Below are positions 1 to 7,035 of a stretch of DNA of 36,691 bases, piece by piece. The DNA lies in the NCBI GenBank assembly GCA_003225315.1, contig QHZD01000050.1:1-36691 (forward strand), read 5' to 3'. The notes below the pieces were generated by a model that saw nothing but the letters and a program-made list of their open reading frames with translations, ran no database searches and had not been told where the DNA came from. A program made the position numbers and the translations under genes. This stretch comes from Acidobacteriota bacterium (GTDB taxonomy: Bacteria; Acidobacteriota; Terriglobia; Acidiferrales; UBA7541). Position 1 is the stretch's first letter, and each line of letters opens with the position of its first letter.

Positions 1-68
1 GGACGTAGCTCGGTGGGTGTGGTTTTTACGGACTGATTCAGAGTTCCAAAGCCAGTTGATTTTCTACA

Positions 69-92
69 AGGGCGCTTGCTGGCGGGCGCCCT
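69..92 (+). terminator. Probable terminator of an upstream gene outside the window
   Basis: A perfect 7-bp inverted repeat (AGGGCGC at 69-75, GCGCCCT at 86-92) with a 10-base loop is followed by a short T run (GTTTT, 97-100). It lies 50 bases before the radical SAM gene, so it most likely ends a transcript entering from the left. The T run is weak, so factor-independent termination is plausible but not certain. Confidence 0.45.
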
Positions 93-144
93 CACTGTTT
101 TCTTGGCATGGCCACGGCGGTCCTGTAGGCTGACCTGAACCCCT

Positions 145-1197
145 ATGGCTGAAAAGAAGGCGAACTTCGTTCCTGTCAATGCGCTGGATAAGCGGCCGCC
201 CTCGAAGCGCGACTTGTTGCACGGCCTGGTGCGGCAAGCGCCTTTTGTGGCGAAGAATCTTCAGCTTTACTTTCGCAATGCGTGGCGCCGGCGCGTATTG
301 CGGACCAAAGTGGATCTAGCCTGCAGCTACTGCACGCAGAAAGAGCCGGACGTGTTCAGCCACGAATTGCCGATGCGACAGACGATCCACCTGCTGAAGC
401 GCATTCGAAAAGAGACGGACTCCATCGTGATAACCGGCGGTGAACCGACGCTGCGAGCCGACATCGAAGAATTGACAGAAGCGGCGCGGTTCGAGTGCAA
501 GTACCGCTCGCTGCTGCTGATCACCAACGGCACGCTGCTGGATCGCAAACCGCGAATCCTGCGAGCGGTGACGGGATTAGTGGTGAGCCTGGATGCGCTG
601 GCGGCTGACCCGACCAATCCGCTCTCGAAACCCGCGGCGCTCCCGAAAGTGTTGGAAAACCTGGAGCTAGCGAAGGAACTGCTGGGCAGCCCGCGGCGGA
701 TCACGATCAGCACGGTGATCGAGCAATGGAATATCGGTGAAGTAGAAAAGCTGCTGGACTGGTGCGGGCAGCAGGGATTCGTTTTTGCGGCGCAGTCCGC
801 GCAGATGGAGAAAATGCCGAACCTGGCGCTTCTGCAAAATCCGCAATACCAGGTGCTGGTGGATAAAATCATCGAACGGCGGCGCAGGGGCGTTCAGGCG
901 ATCAACGGCACGCCGCGAACGATTGAGACGCTGCTTCGATTCGGCAGCTTCGAGTGCTACCCGACGATGTTTCCGCGGGTGTATCCGAACGGCGATGTGT
1001 TTTATCCCTGTGAGCCTCTGCGCAAGGTCGCAGGCAATTTGCTTCGGGACGGTTCGCTGAAGAAAATCTTCGCGCGCGGAAAGAAGATTTATGGAGACAT
1101 CCCGCCGTGCCAGGGGATCTGCTATTTGTTCGGAAACGTACTGTCGCATTACTACGTGAATGACTTTTGGGCGCTGGCGAGAGATTTCATTCGGTAG
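145..1197 (+). CDS. Radical SAM protein with an incomplete CxxxCxxC motif
   Basis: This 350-residue protein has the radical SAM layout. A cysteine motif near residue 60 is followed by ITGGEP (residues 96-101, the SAM-binding GGE motif) and LITNGT at 125-130. The C-terminal part carries C271, C289, C322 and C326, which could bind an auxiliary cluster as in SPASM-like domains. The cluster motif is odd: residues 56-63 read VDLACSYC, so C60 and C63 are present but the first cysteine of CxxxCxxC is valine 56. Codon 56 is GTG, more than one change from a Cys codon, so a single sequencing error does not explain it. The substrate cannot be told from sequence. It stands alone; the next genes are on the other strand. 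Family placement is firm, activity uncertain. Confidence 0.85.
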   Translation: MAEKKANFVPVNALDKRPPSKRDLLHGLVRQAPFVAKNLQLYFRNAWRRRVLRTKVDLACSYCTQKEPDVFSHELPMRQTIHLLKRIRKETDSIVITGGEPTLRADIEELTEAARFECKYRSLLLITNGTLLDRKPRILRAVTGLVVSLDALAADPTNPLSKPAALPKVLENLELAKELLGSPRRITISTVIEQWNIGEVEKLLDWCGQQGFVFAAQSAQMEKMPNLALLQNPQYQVLVDKIIERRRRGVQAINGTPRTIETLLRFGSFECYPTMFPRVYPNGDVFYPCEPLRKVAGNLLRDGSLKKIFARGKKIYGDIPPCQGICYLFGNVLSHYYVNDFWALARDFIR

Positions 1198-1220
1198 TGT
1201 AGAAATTTCTTGGCGAGTCT

Positions 1221-1466
1221 TTAGTTGAGGTCGGCGATTTTTTTGTCGAGGTGGGCGAGGGCGGCTTCGAGAGACTTACGGTGGTTGGGGTGAGTGGCGG
1301 ACGCGAGATCGTTGGCGATGCGGGTGCGCGATAACTGAAGATCCTTGCGCGATTGCTCGCGCATAAGTTGTTCCGGAGTTTTCTGTCCTGCAGCCCCTTT
1401 TTGCCTGGGCTCTTCCGTCTCGGCAACCTGTGCTTCGACGTCCTTGCTTTCCCAACCCCGTGCCAT
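1221..1466 (-). CDS. Small conserved-looking hypothetical protein
   Basis: A small soluble protein of 81 residues beginning MARGWESK, rich in Glu, Gln, Ala and Lys. Its C-terminal half (about residues 40-81) is heptad-like and probably a helical hairpin or coiled coil. I prefer the ATG at 1466; a TTG nine codons upstream (1493) is the alternative. It is the last gene of a minus-strand run after the AhpD-like gene and the membrane protein, separated from the latter by 66 bases. I do not recognise a domain. Its function is unknown, and the call rests on gene order, coding character and lack of a better frame. Confidence 0.55.
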   Translation of the reverse strand: MARGWESKDVEAQVAETEEPRQKGAAGQKTPEQLMREQSRKDLQLSRTRIANDLASATHPNHRKSLEAALAHLDKKIADLN

Positions 1467-1532
1467 GCCTATAGTTTGCCACACTTTGCCCAAGCCGTGC
1501 GCGATTCAAGCAAGAAAATTACCAAAGACGAA

Positions 1533-2174
1533 TCATGCGCCGGCCGCGCGGCGTTGTGGAAGAACAGGAAGAGCGGGGCGCATCACGCTGCGAATGGTGG
1601 TCTCGGCGACGCGCGCGAGGTGTTCGCCGAAAGCTCCGCGATAGGCAAAGACGGCTGTCTTGTTCGCCCAGTTGGCGCGCAGGAACCAGCGGCCATGGGA
1701 TTCTTCGGCTTGTACGGACGTGATTTCGGCGACGGCGATTTCCAGAAAAGATTCGAGCCGGGCATTGCGCACGGAAATAAGTTTGTCACCGACGAAAAGC
1801 TGCGCGGCAAAGGAAGGCGCGTCTCCCAGCTTGAAGCGGCCGCCGTTGACGACTACCAAAGCGCCCAATTCGCGAGCCTTGTCACCGGCGATGACATCTG
1901 GCCTGGCGGGAGGCAGAAGAATGGCGCTGATAAACAGGGCCAGACCAACGATGGCCGGAACGAAGCTGCTGCCGAGACCGAGCGGGAGAAGCACCAGAGC
2001 CGCCCCGGCGATTCCCAGGAAAACTCGGAAGAACATCCAAGAGCGCGGGTTGCGGCGCAAGCGCATGATTCTTGGCACGATCAAAACGAGAGCAAAGAGC
2101 CCTCCGATCGTAGCGTTGCGCAACCTGCCGCCGGATGCTTGGGGTTGCGATTGCGGGCTGGAAGTAGCGCTCAT
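1533..2174 (-). CDS. Hypothetical membrane protein with a soluble C-terminal domain
   Basis: The 213-residue product has a short polar N-terminus and about three hydrophobic segments (roughly residues 20-36, 47-66 and 69-88) separated by Arg-rich loops. A soluble region of about 120 residues follows. The Arg-rich MRLRRNPRS stretch (37-45) suggests a cytoplasmic loop. The soluble part contains beta-like segments (LVVVNGGRF, LFVGDKLISVRNARL) but no catalytic motif that I recognise. It starts 14 bases after the stop of the AhpD-like gene, so the two are probably cotranscribed. A long open frame on the opposite strand is a codon shadow. Function unknown. Confidence 0.7.
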   Translation of the reverse strand: MSATSSPQSQPQASGGRLRNATIGGLFALVLIVPRIMRLRRNPRSWMFFRVFLGIAGAALVLLPLGLGSSFVPAIVGLALFISAILLPPARPDVIAGDKARELGALVVVNGGRFKLGDAPSFAAQLFVGDKLISVRNARLESFLEIAVAEITSVQAEESHGRWFLRANWANKTAVFAYRGAFGEHLARVAETTIRSVMRPALPVLPQRRAAGA

Positions 2175-2188
2175 GGATGGTCAATCAT

Positions 2189-2539
2189 TCAGGGATGCAA
2201 ACTCTTGATTTCGCGCATGCGTGCAAAAGCGCGCCGCACGTGGGGAATGGTGATGGAGCCGCCGACGATCAACGCGACGTTGAGCGCGTCAATCACTTCA
2301 TCGCGTTTCCAGCCTTCTTCTCCGCAGCGGACCAGGTGATAGGTGATGCAATCGTCGCAGCGCAATACGGCGGAGGCGACCAAGCCGAGTAATTCTTTTG
2401 TCCTGGTGCCGAGCGGGCCGGGCTCGTAGGCCTGGTGATCAAGAGCGAAGAAACGCTTCATCCCCAGGTGGCCGCAACCGAGAATTTCCTCGTTCAGGTC
2501 AGCGCGAAATTTCTGAAAATCTTCCAGGTGATCGGCCAT
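2189..2539 (-). CDS. Carboxymuconolactone decarboxylase (AhpD-like) family protein
   Basis: A 116-residue all-helical protein of the CMD/AhpD family. It has the family CxxC redox motif (CDDC) followed by a histidine (CITYH), the arrangement used by AhpD-type alkylhydroperoxidases. AhpD-like proteins reduce peroxides or disulfide partners in the cytoplasm. The LLGLVASAVLRCDDC and VIDALNVALIVGGS segments are typical of the family. The ATG at 2539 is chosen because GGAGG lies just upstream; an 11-codon longer frame has no comparable signal. It heads a minus-strand run with the membrane protein and the small hypothetical protein. The physiological partner cannot be read from the window. Confidence 0.85.
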   Translation of the reverse strand: MADHLEDFQKFRADLNEEILGCGHLGMKRFFALDHQAYEPGPLGTRTKELLGLVASAVLRCDDCITYHLVRCGEEGWKRDEVIDALNVALIVGGSITIPHVRRAFARMREIKSLHP

Positions 2540-2583
2540 GATTCCTCCGGAGAATAAATGCCGGCGCACCAACCGTGCCCGCT

Positions 2584-2613
2584 ATTATGAACCAACTCGG
2601 AGCCAGGTGTTAA
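2584..2613 (-). promoter_or_regulatory. Sigma70-like promoter of the AhpD-like gene
   Basis: Read on the minus strand, TTAACA (2613-2608) and CATAAT (2589-2584) are spaced by 18 bases. The predicted start lies about 38 bases before the ATG at 2539 and upstream of its GGAGG. Predicted by eye only. Confidence 0.45.
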
Positions 2614-2637
2614 CGCACATAACTAGGGGCACGAAAC

Positions 2638-4344
2638 TCAAGGTGCATAGCCGGGGCCGCGGAGCACTTTCCCTGGAAGAGCGCCGGTCATCATGGTCTG
2701 GTCGATGACCGGCACGCCGTTCACGAGCACATAATCCATCCCTTGCGACAATTGGTTGGGATATTCGAAAGTCGCGACGTCGTGAATCGCTGCAGGATCG
2801 AAGATGACGATGTCCGCGCACATTCCCGCCTTCAAGACGCCGCGGTCCGTGAAGCGCATGCGTTGCGCCGGCAAGGCAGTGAATTTGCGGATGGCGTCTT
2901 CCAAAGTGAGCTTGTGTTCTTCGCGGACATATTTGCGAAGGATGCGCGGGAACGTGCCGTAGGCGCGTGGGTGGGGATGTTCGCGCCCGAGGATGCCCTC
3001 GGGTGAAGTACCGGAGGAGTCGTTGTCGACGGAGACCCAGGGCTGCTGGAGCGCCAGGGAAACGTCCGGCTCGGACATGCCGAAGACGGCCACGGAAGTG
3101 AGTCCATGGTCTTCGATGAGAAGGTCGAAGAGCGCGTCCATCGGCTCCTTGTGCCAGGTTTTTGCGATCTCGGCGAGCGTTTTGCCTTGCAGGGGAAGCA
3201 ATTGGGAATTATGCACGACGCCGACGAGGACCGCTTCGGGGCCGGGAATCTCCTGCCATTCGTTGTCCCATCTATCGGAAGGTGTGAGCATGTCTGTGCG
3301 GATGCGGGCGCGCGTTGCAGGATCCTTCAAACGCTCGATGAGCTTGGTGTTGCCGCCGTTGTGCGCCCACGCAGGAACGAAAGCGGAGAAGTCGTTGAAC
3401 CAGGCGGTGTAGGCGTAAGTGTCCGCGGTGACGTCGAGCCCTTGCGCCCGGGCGGCGTTGATCTTCGCAACGACTTCCGGCATGTGTCCCCAGCTTGGTT
3501 TGCCGCCGACTTTCAAATGCCAAATTTCCACGGGGATGCGGGCTTCGCGACCGATGCGCAGTGCCTCGTCGATCGCTGCCAAAATGCCGGTGCCTTCATT
3601 GCGCATATGCGTGGCGTAAATGCCGCCGAACCTGGAAGCCTCCGCGGCGAGGGCGATCAGCTCTTCGGTCTTGGCGTACGGGGCCGGAGCGTATTCGAGA
3701 GAAGTGGAAACGCCCACGGCACCGTCGCGCATGGCCTGGCGCACGATTCCCCTCATTTGCTCCAGTTGCCCGAGTGTAGGCTGGACGTCGTTGTCGCCGA
3801 GTACCATGCGCCGGACGCGCGTGGCGCCTACGTAGCTGGCAATGTTGATCCCGGTATGCTGCTTTTCGAGGCGGGAAAAGTATTCGCGAAAAGTGCGCCA
3901 GTCGACGTGAATGCGATAGTGATCGTACTGTTCCTGATCGGCTTTGAGAATGGCGTCATTCAGTGGGGCGATCGATTCGCCCTCGCCGGTGATTTCCGTG
4001 GTGATTCCCTGATAGATTTTGGAGGGCACGCGCGGATCGACGAGGATTGTGTATTCCGATTGCCCGAGCATGTCGATGAAGCCCGGAGCGACGACCTGGC
4101 CGCGCGCGTCGATGGTGCGGGAGCGCGGCGCGTCATGAAGATTCCCGATGGCGGCAATCTTTCCGTCGCGAATTGCTAGATCGCCCGAATACCAGGGCGA
4201 GCCTGTGCCATCGATGATGTGGCCGTTGGTGATGACGATGTCGTAAGGCTGCTCCGTGCCCATGGATTCGACGGGAACGATACTGAAGAGCAAGACCACG
4301 GACAAGAAGATGGATTTCCCTCGATGGAAATTACCGTTCGTCAT
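2638..4344 (-). CDS. D-aminoacylase (N-acyl-D-amino-acid deacylase)-like amidohydrolase with altered metal site
   Basis: A 568-residue exported protein (signal peptide about residues 8-28) of the N-acyl-D-amino-acid deacylase branch of the amidohydrolase superfamily. Family signatures are PGFID (87-91), DPR..SKI.QGITTEI (103-118), ATHMR (H246), IWHLK (H276), VSVDNDSSG (D440/D442) and HPHPRAYGTFPR near 456-467. Characterised enzymes have an HxH after PGFID and a metal-binding Cys in a GNCG motif. Here these positions read LGQSE (93-97) and GEGES (120-124), so those ligands are absent while both later histidines remain. I recall this LGQSE variant as a recurring subgroup, but that is memory, not a search. 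ATG 4344 has GAGGAG just upstream. It starts 16 bases after the YtcJ-like gene, as part of the regulator operon. The likely role is removal of acyl groups from amino compounds in the periplasm; activity is unproven. Confidence 0.82.
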   Translation of the reverse strand: MTNGNFHRGKSIFLSVVLLFSIVPVESMGTEQPYDIVITNGHIIDGTGSPWYSGDLAIRDGKIAAIGNLHDAPRSRTIDARGQVVAPGFIDMLGQSEYTILVDPRVPSKIYQGITTEITGEGESIAPLNDAILKADQEQYDHYRIHVDWRTFREYFSRLEKQHTGINIASYVGATRVRRMVLGDNDVQPTLGQLEQMRGIVRQAMRDGAVGVSTSLEYAPAPYAKTEELIALAAEASRFGGIYATHMRNEGTGILAAIDEALRIGREARIPVEIWHLKVGGKPSWGHMPEVVAKINAARAQGLDVTADTYAYTAWFNDFSAFVPAWAHNGGNTKLIERLKDPATRARIRTDMLTPSDRWDNEWQEIPGPEAVLVGVVHNSQLLPLQGKTLAEIAKTWHKEPMDALFDLLIEDHGLTSVAVFGMSEPDVSLALQQPWVSVDNDSSGTSPEGILGREHPHPRAYGTFPRILRKYVREEHKLTLEDAIRKFTALPAQRMRFTDRGVLKAGMCADIVIFDPAAIHDVATFEYPNQLSQGMDYVLVNGVPVIDQTMMTGALPGKVLRGPGYAP

Positions 4345-4360
4345 CGTCTGCTCCTCGGAA

Positions 4361-6079
4361 TCATTTTGTATCAGCTTGAAAAACTAACCGTCCGCCCACA
4401 ATGGTCGTGACGACCTTTGTGGCGGCAATCTTATGCGGGTCGATGTCGAAGATATTCTGCGAAAGAATGATGAGGTCGGCAAGCTTACCGATTTCCAGCG
4501 AGCCTTCTGTTTTTTCACGGCGCCCGGCAAACGCCGCTCCGAGCGTGTAGCCGTCAATCGCTTGCGCCACGGTGAGCCGCTGCTTGGGGACGAAGCCTGC
4601 TTCTGGCTTACCTTCCAACGTTTGGCGCGTGACTGCAGTTTGAACTCCTTGCCACGGATCGAGAGTCACGACCGGCCAATCGCTGCCGAAGGCCAGGCGG
4701 CCTCCTGCATCAGCGATGGTCTTCCAGACCCACGCGCGGGAAGCACGATCGGGGCCGGCATTCCGCGCCCAAACGTCCAGCGTGTCGGCGTCCGGATAAG
4801 AATGGAGCGGCTGCATGCTGGCGATCACACCGAGCTTGCCGAATCGGGGAATGTCGGCCTGCGTGATCGTTTCAATGTGCTCGATGCGTGGCCGGCGATC
4901 GTCAGTGTGGTTGCGCGCCTCGGCATTTTCGTAAGCGTCAAGCGCGGTGCGCACGCCGTAGTCGCCAATCGCATGCGTGAAAAGCTGCAAGCCGCGCTTG
5001 TCCAATTCTGCGACTGCCGAATTGTAGTTCGCCGGCTCCCAGAAGAGCTTGCCTTTCAGGGAAGGATCGTCGCTGTACGGCTCGAGCATCGCCGCGGTGT
5101 GCGATTCGATAACGCCGTCCACCATGAATTTGACGGCACTGGCGTCAATCCAATCGTCGTGGAATTTTTTGCGGGCTTGTTCGATGGCTTTAAGATCCTG
5201 CGGGCGGAGCTGGGGAGGATTTAGAAAGTATGCGATGTACAAGCGGACGCTGAGATCGCCACGGCGTAGCATTTCATCGAAAAGATCGAGGACTTCAAAA
5301 TCGCCGCCGGCGCTGTGTACGCGCGTGATACCGCGCTCGTTCGCCCATTTCATGCCCGCGCGCAGCGCCAAAAGTTTCTCGGCACGAGACGGCTTTGGAA
5401 CGACTTTAGCGACCAGATCCTGAGCGGACTCCTTTAACGCGCCCGTGGCCTCACCGGTTTGCGCGTCGCGCACAATCGCGCCATTCGGAGGATCGGGAGT
5501 TTCCCGCGTGATTCCGGCCAACGCGAGAGCTTTCGAATTGGCCCAATAGGTATGCCCGTCAAACCCGTCGATGAAAACCGGGCGATCTGGAAAGATTTCG
5601 TCCAGATATTTCTTGTGCGGAAGCGCCTCCGCACCGAACATCGCGTAATTCCAGCCACGGCCGAGGACCCAGTCATTGCCAGGATGCCCAGAGGCATATT
5701 CGCGCAGGCGTTTTTGAATCTCGGCGGGATCCTTTGCGCCTTCGAGATTTACGCGCCCGAGGCTGAAGGAGCCGTCGATGAAATGAATGTGACAATCGAC
5801 GAAGCCCGGGAGCACTAATTTCCTGCCTGCGTCGATCACTTTTGTGCCTAGGCCGCGCATGCGCTCGACTACAGCGTCGTCACCGACCGCTACGATCTTG
5901 CCGCGATGAATGGCTACTGCCTGAGCCCATGGCTGCTGGGAGTTTTCCGTGTAAACACGGCCGTGAACGACGATGATGTCCGCCGGTTCGACGAGCCGGC
6001 CCTGCGCACACACCATCAAGGCAGCACAGAACAACAGACAGAGCGATTGAAGTACCCCGCGAAGAGGACGCATTCTCAT
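4361..6079 (-). CDS. Exported YtcJ-like amidohydrolase (Amidohydrolase_3 type)
   Basis: A roughly 572-residue protein with a signal peptide (hydrophobic VLQSLCLLFCAALMVCA near residues 9-25), so probably periplasmic. The metal-dependent amidohydrolase features are complete: PGFVDCHIH near residue 90-99 (HxH), AVKFMVDGVIESHTA in the middle (the Lys is a candidate bridging residue), FTHAIGD, RIEHIE, and FGSDWPV toward the end. These fit the YtcJ/exoenzyme regulatory AepA-like group, whose substrates are mostly unknown amides or ureides. I chose ATG 6079 with AGGG about nine bases upstream; GTG 6085 is possible. It lies 13-19 bases after the regulator stop and 16 bases before the D-aminoacylase-like gene, so the three form an operon. 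A role in hydrolysing the amide substrate of the island is inference. Confidence 0.87.
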   Translation of the reverse strand: MRMRPLRGVLQSLCLLFCAALMVCAQGRLVEPADIIVVHGRVYTENSQQPWAQAVAIHRGKIVAVGDDAVVERMRGLGTKVIDAGRKLVLPGFVDCHIHFIDGSFSLGRVNLEGAKDPAEIQKRLREYASGHPGNDWVLGRGWNYAMFGAEALPHKKYLDEIFPDRPVFIDGFDGHTYWANSKALALAGITRETPDPPNGAIVRDAQTGEATGALKESAQDLVAKVVPKPSRAEKLLALRAGMKWANERGITRVHSAGGDFEVLDLFDEMLRRGDLSVRLYIAYFLNPPQLRPQDLKAIEQARKKFHDDWIDASAVKFMVDGVIESHTAAMLEPYSDDPSLKGKLFWEPANYNSAVAELDKRGLQLFTHAIGDYGVRTALDAYENAEARNHTDDRRPRIEHIETITQADIPRFGKLGVIASMQPLHSYPDADTLDVWARNAGPDRASRAWVWKTIADAGGRLAFGSDWPVVTLDPWQGVQTAVTRQTLEGKPEAGFVPKQRLTVAQAIDGYTLGAAFAGRREKTEGSLEIGKLADLIILSQNIFDIDPHKIAATKVVTTIVGGRLVFQADTK

Positions 6080-6098
6080 TGGCACGTTACCCTGAAAA

Positions 6099-6929
6099 TC
6101 AGAATGTTGGCGGCGTGTTGATCCACAGCAGCCAGGTTTCCTTCCGACCGGGATTCTTCCAGCGGTGCGGAGTCGAACTCTCGAAATAAAGACTGTCGCC
6201 GGGCTTCAGATGATAATGCTCCTTGGTGTCGAGCCAGATCTCAAAATCTCCGCGCAGGACGTGCAGGAATTCCTCTCCTTCGTGCGAGTAGGATTCGCCG
6301 CTGCCGCCACTGGGTTTGATGCGGAAAAGATGAGGTTCCATCGCCGTGTTTCCCCAGGCAAGAAGTTCCATGCGCACGTCCGGTGTCGTCTCCAGGACTT
6401 TTCGCTGATTCGGGCGCACCAGGCGCGGATTATCGCCGGCAGTTTCGAAGAGGGAAAGAATGTTCGTGCTGTAAAAGCGCGCGATGCGGCGCAGCGTGGT
6501 GATCGAGGAGCGCATCTGGCCGCGCTCGAGAGCGCTGAGAAAACCAACGGAGACGCCGGTGGCGCGAGCCACTTGAGCCAGCGAAAGGCCGCGCCGCGTT
6601 CGCAAGCGCCGGAAACGCTGCCCGGGATGGAGCGAATTCTCCGCGGGAGCAGTGACAACTCCCTGGTGCTTGAGTACGTGGACGATGGCAGCAGGATTGA
6701 GACCGCGAGCCCGGCGCAGAAAAATCGCACGTTGCAGCAAGCGCACATCAGACTCAGTGAAGAGACGGTAGCGGCTCTGCGTGCGCTGCGGCGAGACGAG
6801 GCCCAGGGCTTCCCAGGCGCGCAACGCGGACGAAGATATGCCCACGCGGCGGGCTACTTCACTGATGCGCAGCAGGCGGCGGTCGCTTTGCTTTGCCGAT
6901 GCTTTGGATGAATTCTTTCTGCTTGACAC
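6099..6929 (-). CDS. Three-part regulator: MerR-type HTH, XRE-type HTH and cupin
   Basis: This 276-residue protein joins three modules. Residues about 19-90 are a MerR-type winged helix (ISEVARRVGISSSALRAWEALGLVSP, with the RYRLFTESDV wing region). Residues about 104-160 are an XRE/HTH_3 domain (RLRTRRGLSLAQVARATGVSVGFLSALERG). Residues about 200-272 are a cupin (SHEGEEFLHVLRG, then LKPGDSLYFESSTPHRW). XRE-cupin proteins such as PuuR sense small metabolites, often in amine or amino-acid catabolism; a second DNA-binding head is unusual. Start is GTG 6929. It leads the operon with the two amidohydrolases and is divergent from the TonB receptor. Its start codon overlaps the predicted -35 of the receptor promoter, so it probably controls both directions. 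The ligand is unknown. Confidence 0.9.
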   Translation of the reverse strand: MSSRKNSSKASAKQSDRRLLRISEVARRVGISSSALRAWEALGLVSPQRTQSRYRLFTESDVRLLQRAIFLRRARGLNPAAIVHVLKHQGVVTAPAENSLHPGQRFRRLRTRRGLSLAQVARATGVSVGFLSALERGQMRSSITTLRRIARFYSTNILSLFETAGDNPRLVRPNQRKVLETTPDVRMELLAWGNTAMEPHLFRIKPSGGSGESYSHEGEEFLHVLRGDFEIWLDTKEHYHLKPGDSLYFESSTPHRWKNPGRKETWLLWINTPPTF

Positions 6930-6951
6930 GGTCCCGGTCTTTCTCTAAGTT
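6923..6951 (+). promoter_or_regulatory. Divergent promoter of the TonB receptor gene
   Basis: A perfect TTGACA (6923-6928) is followed after 17 bases by a weak -10, TAAGTT (6946-6951). The -35 covers the first codon of the regulator gene. A strong -35 with a poor -10 is compatible with a promoter needing an activator such as a MerR-type protein, which often acts on altered promoter elements; that is inference. Confidence 0.45.
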
Positions 6952-6957
6952 TACAGG

Positions 6958-6986
6958 ATTATAGTAAGGTTTCAGGGGTATAGCAA
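6958..6986 (-). promoter_or_regulatory. Promoter of the regulator-amidohydrolase operon
   Basis: On the minus strand, TTGCTA (6986-6981) and a perfect TATAAT (6963-6958) are separated by 17 bases. The predicted start lies about 22 bases ahead of the GTG at 6929. It is interleaved with the oppositely oriented receptor promoter. Confidence 0.6.
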
Positions 6987-6990
6987 CCAC

Positions 6991-7017
6991 GAAGAATTGG
7001 TCCTCAAAGAATTCTTC
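6991..7017. promoter_or_regulatory. Inverted repeat between the divergent genes, possible operator
   Basis: GAAGAATT (6991-6998) and AATTCTTC (7010-7017) form a perfect 8-bp inverted repeat with an 11-base spacer. The right arm also lies inside the palindrome AAGAATTCTT (7007-7016). The octamer GAATTCTT recurs at 6910-6917, on the other side of both promoters. Placement suggests binding sites of the three-part regulator; a hairpin in the receptor leader is the alternative. Confidence 0.4.
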
Positions 7018-7035
7018 GCGGCAAGGGGTGAGTTC

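Noticed and set aside
1-30. A GTAGCTCGGTGGG stretch resembling a tRNA D-arm
   Set aside because: No acceptor stem, anticodon or T-arm accompanies it, and the likeness is short.
1353-2339. A 328-codon plus-strand frame
   Set aside because: It lies opposite the membrane protein and AhpD-like genes and has a low-complexity charged composition.
3106-5224. Long plus-strand frames at 3106-4179 and 4433-5224
   Set aside because: Both are shadows of the two amidohydrolase genes, whose family motifs are unambiguous.
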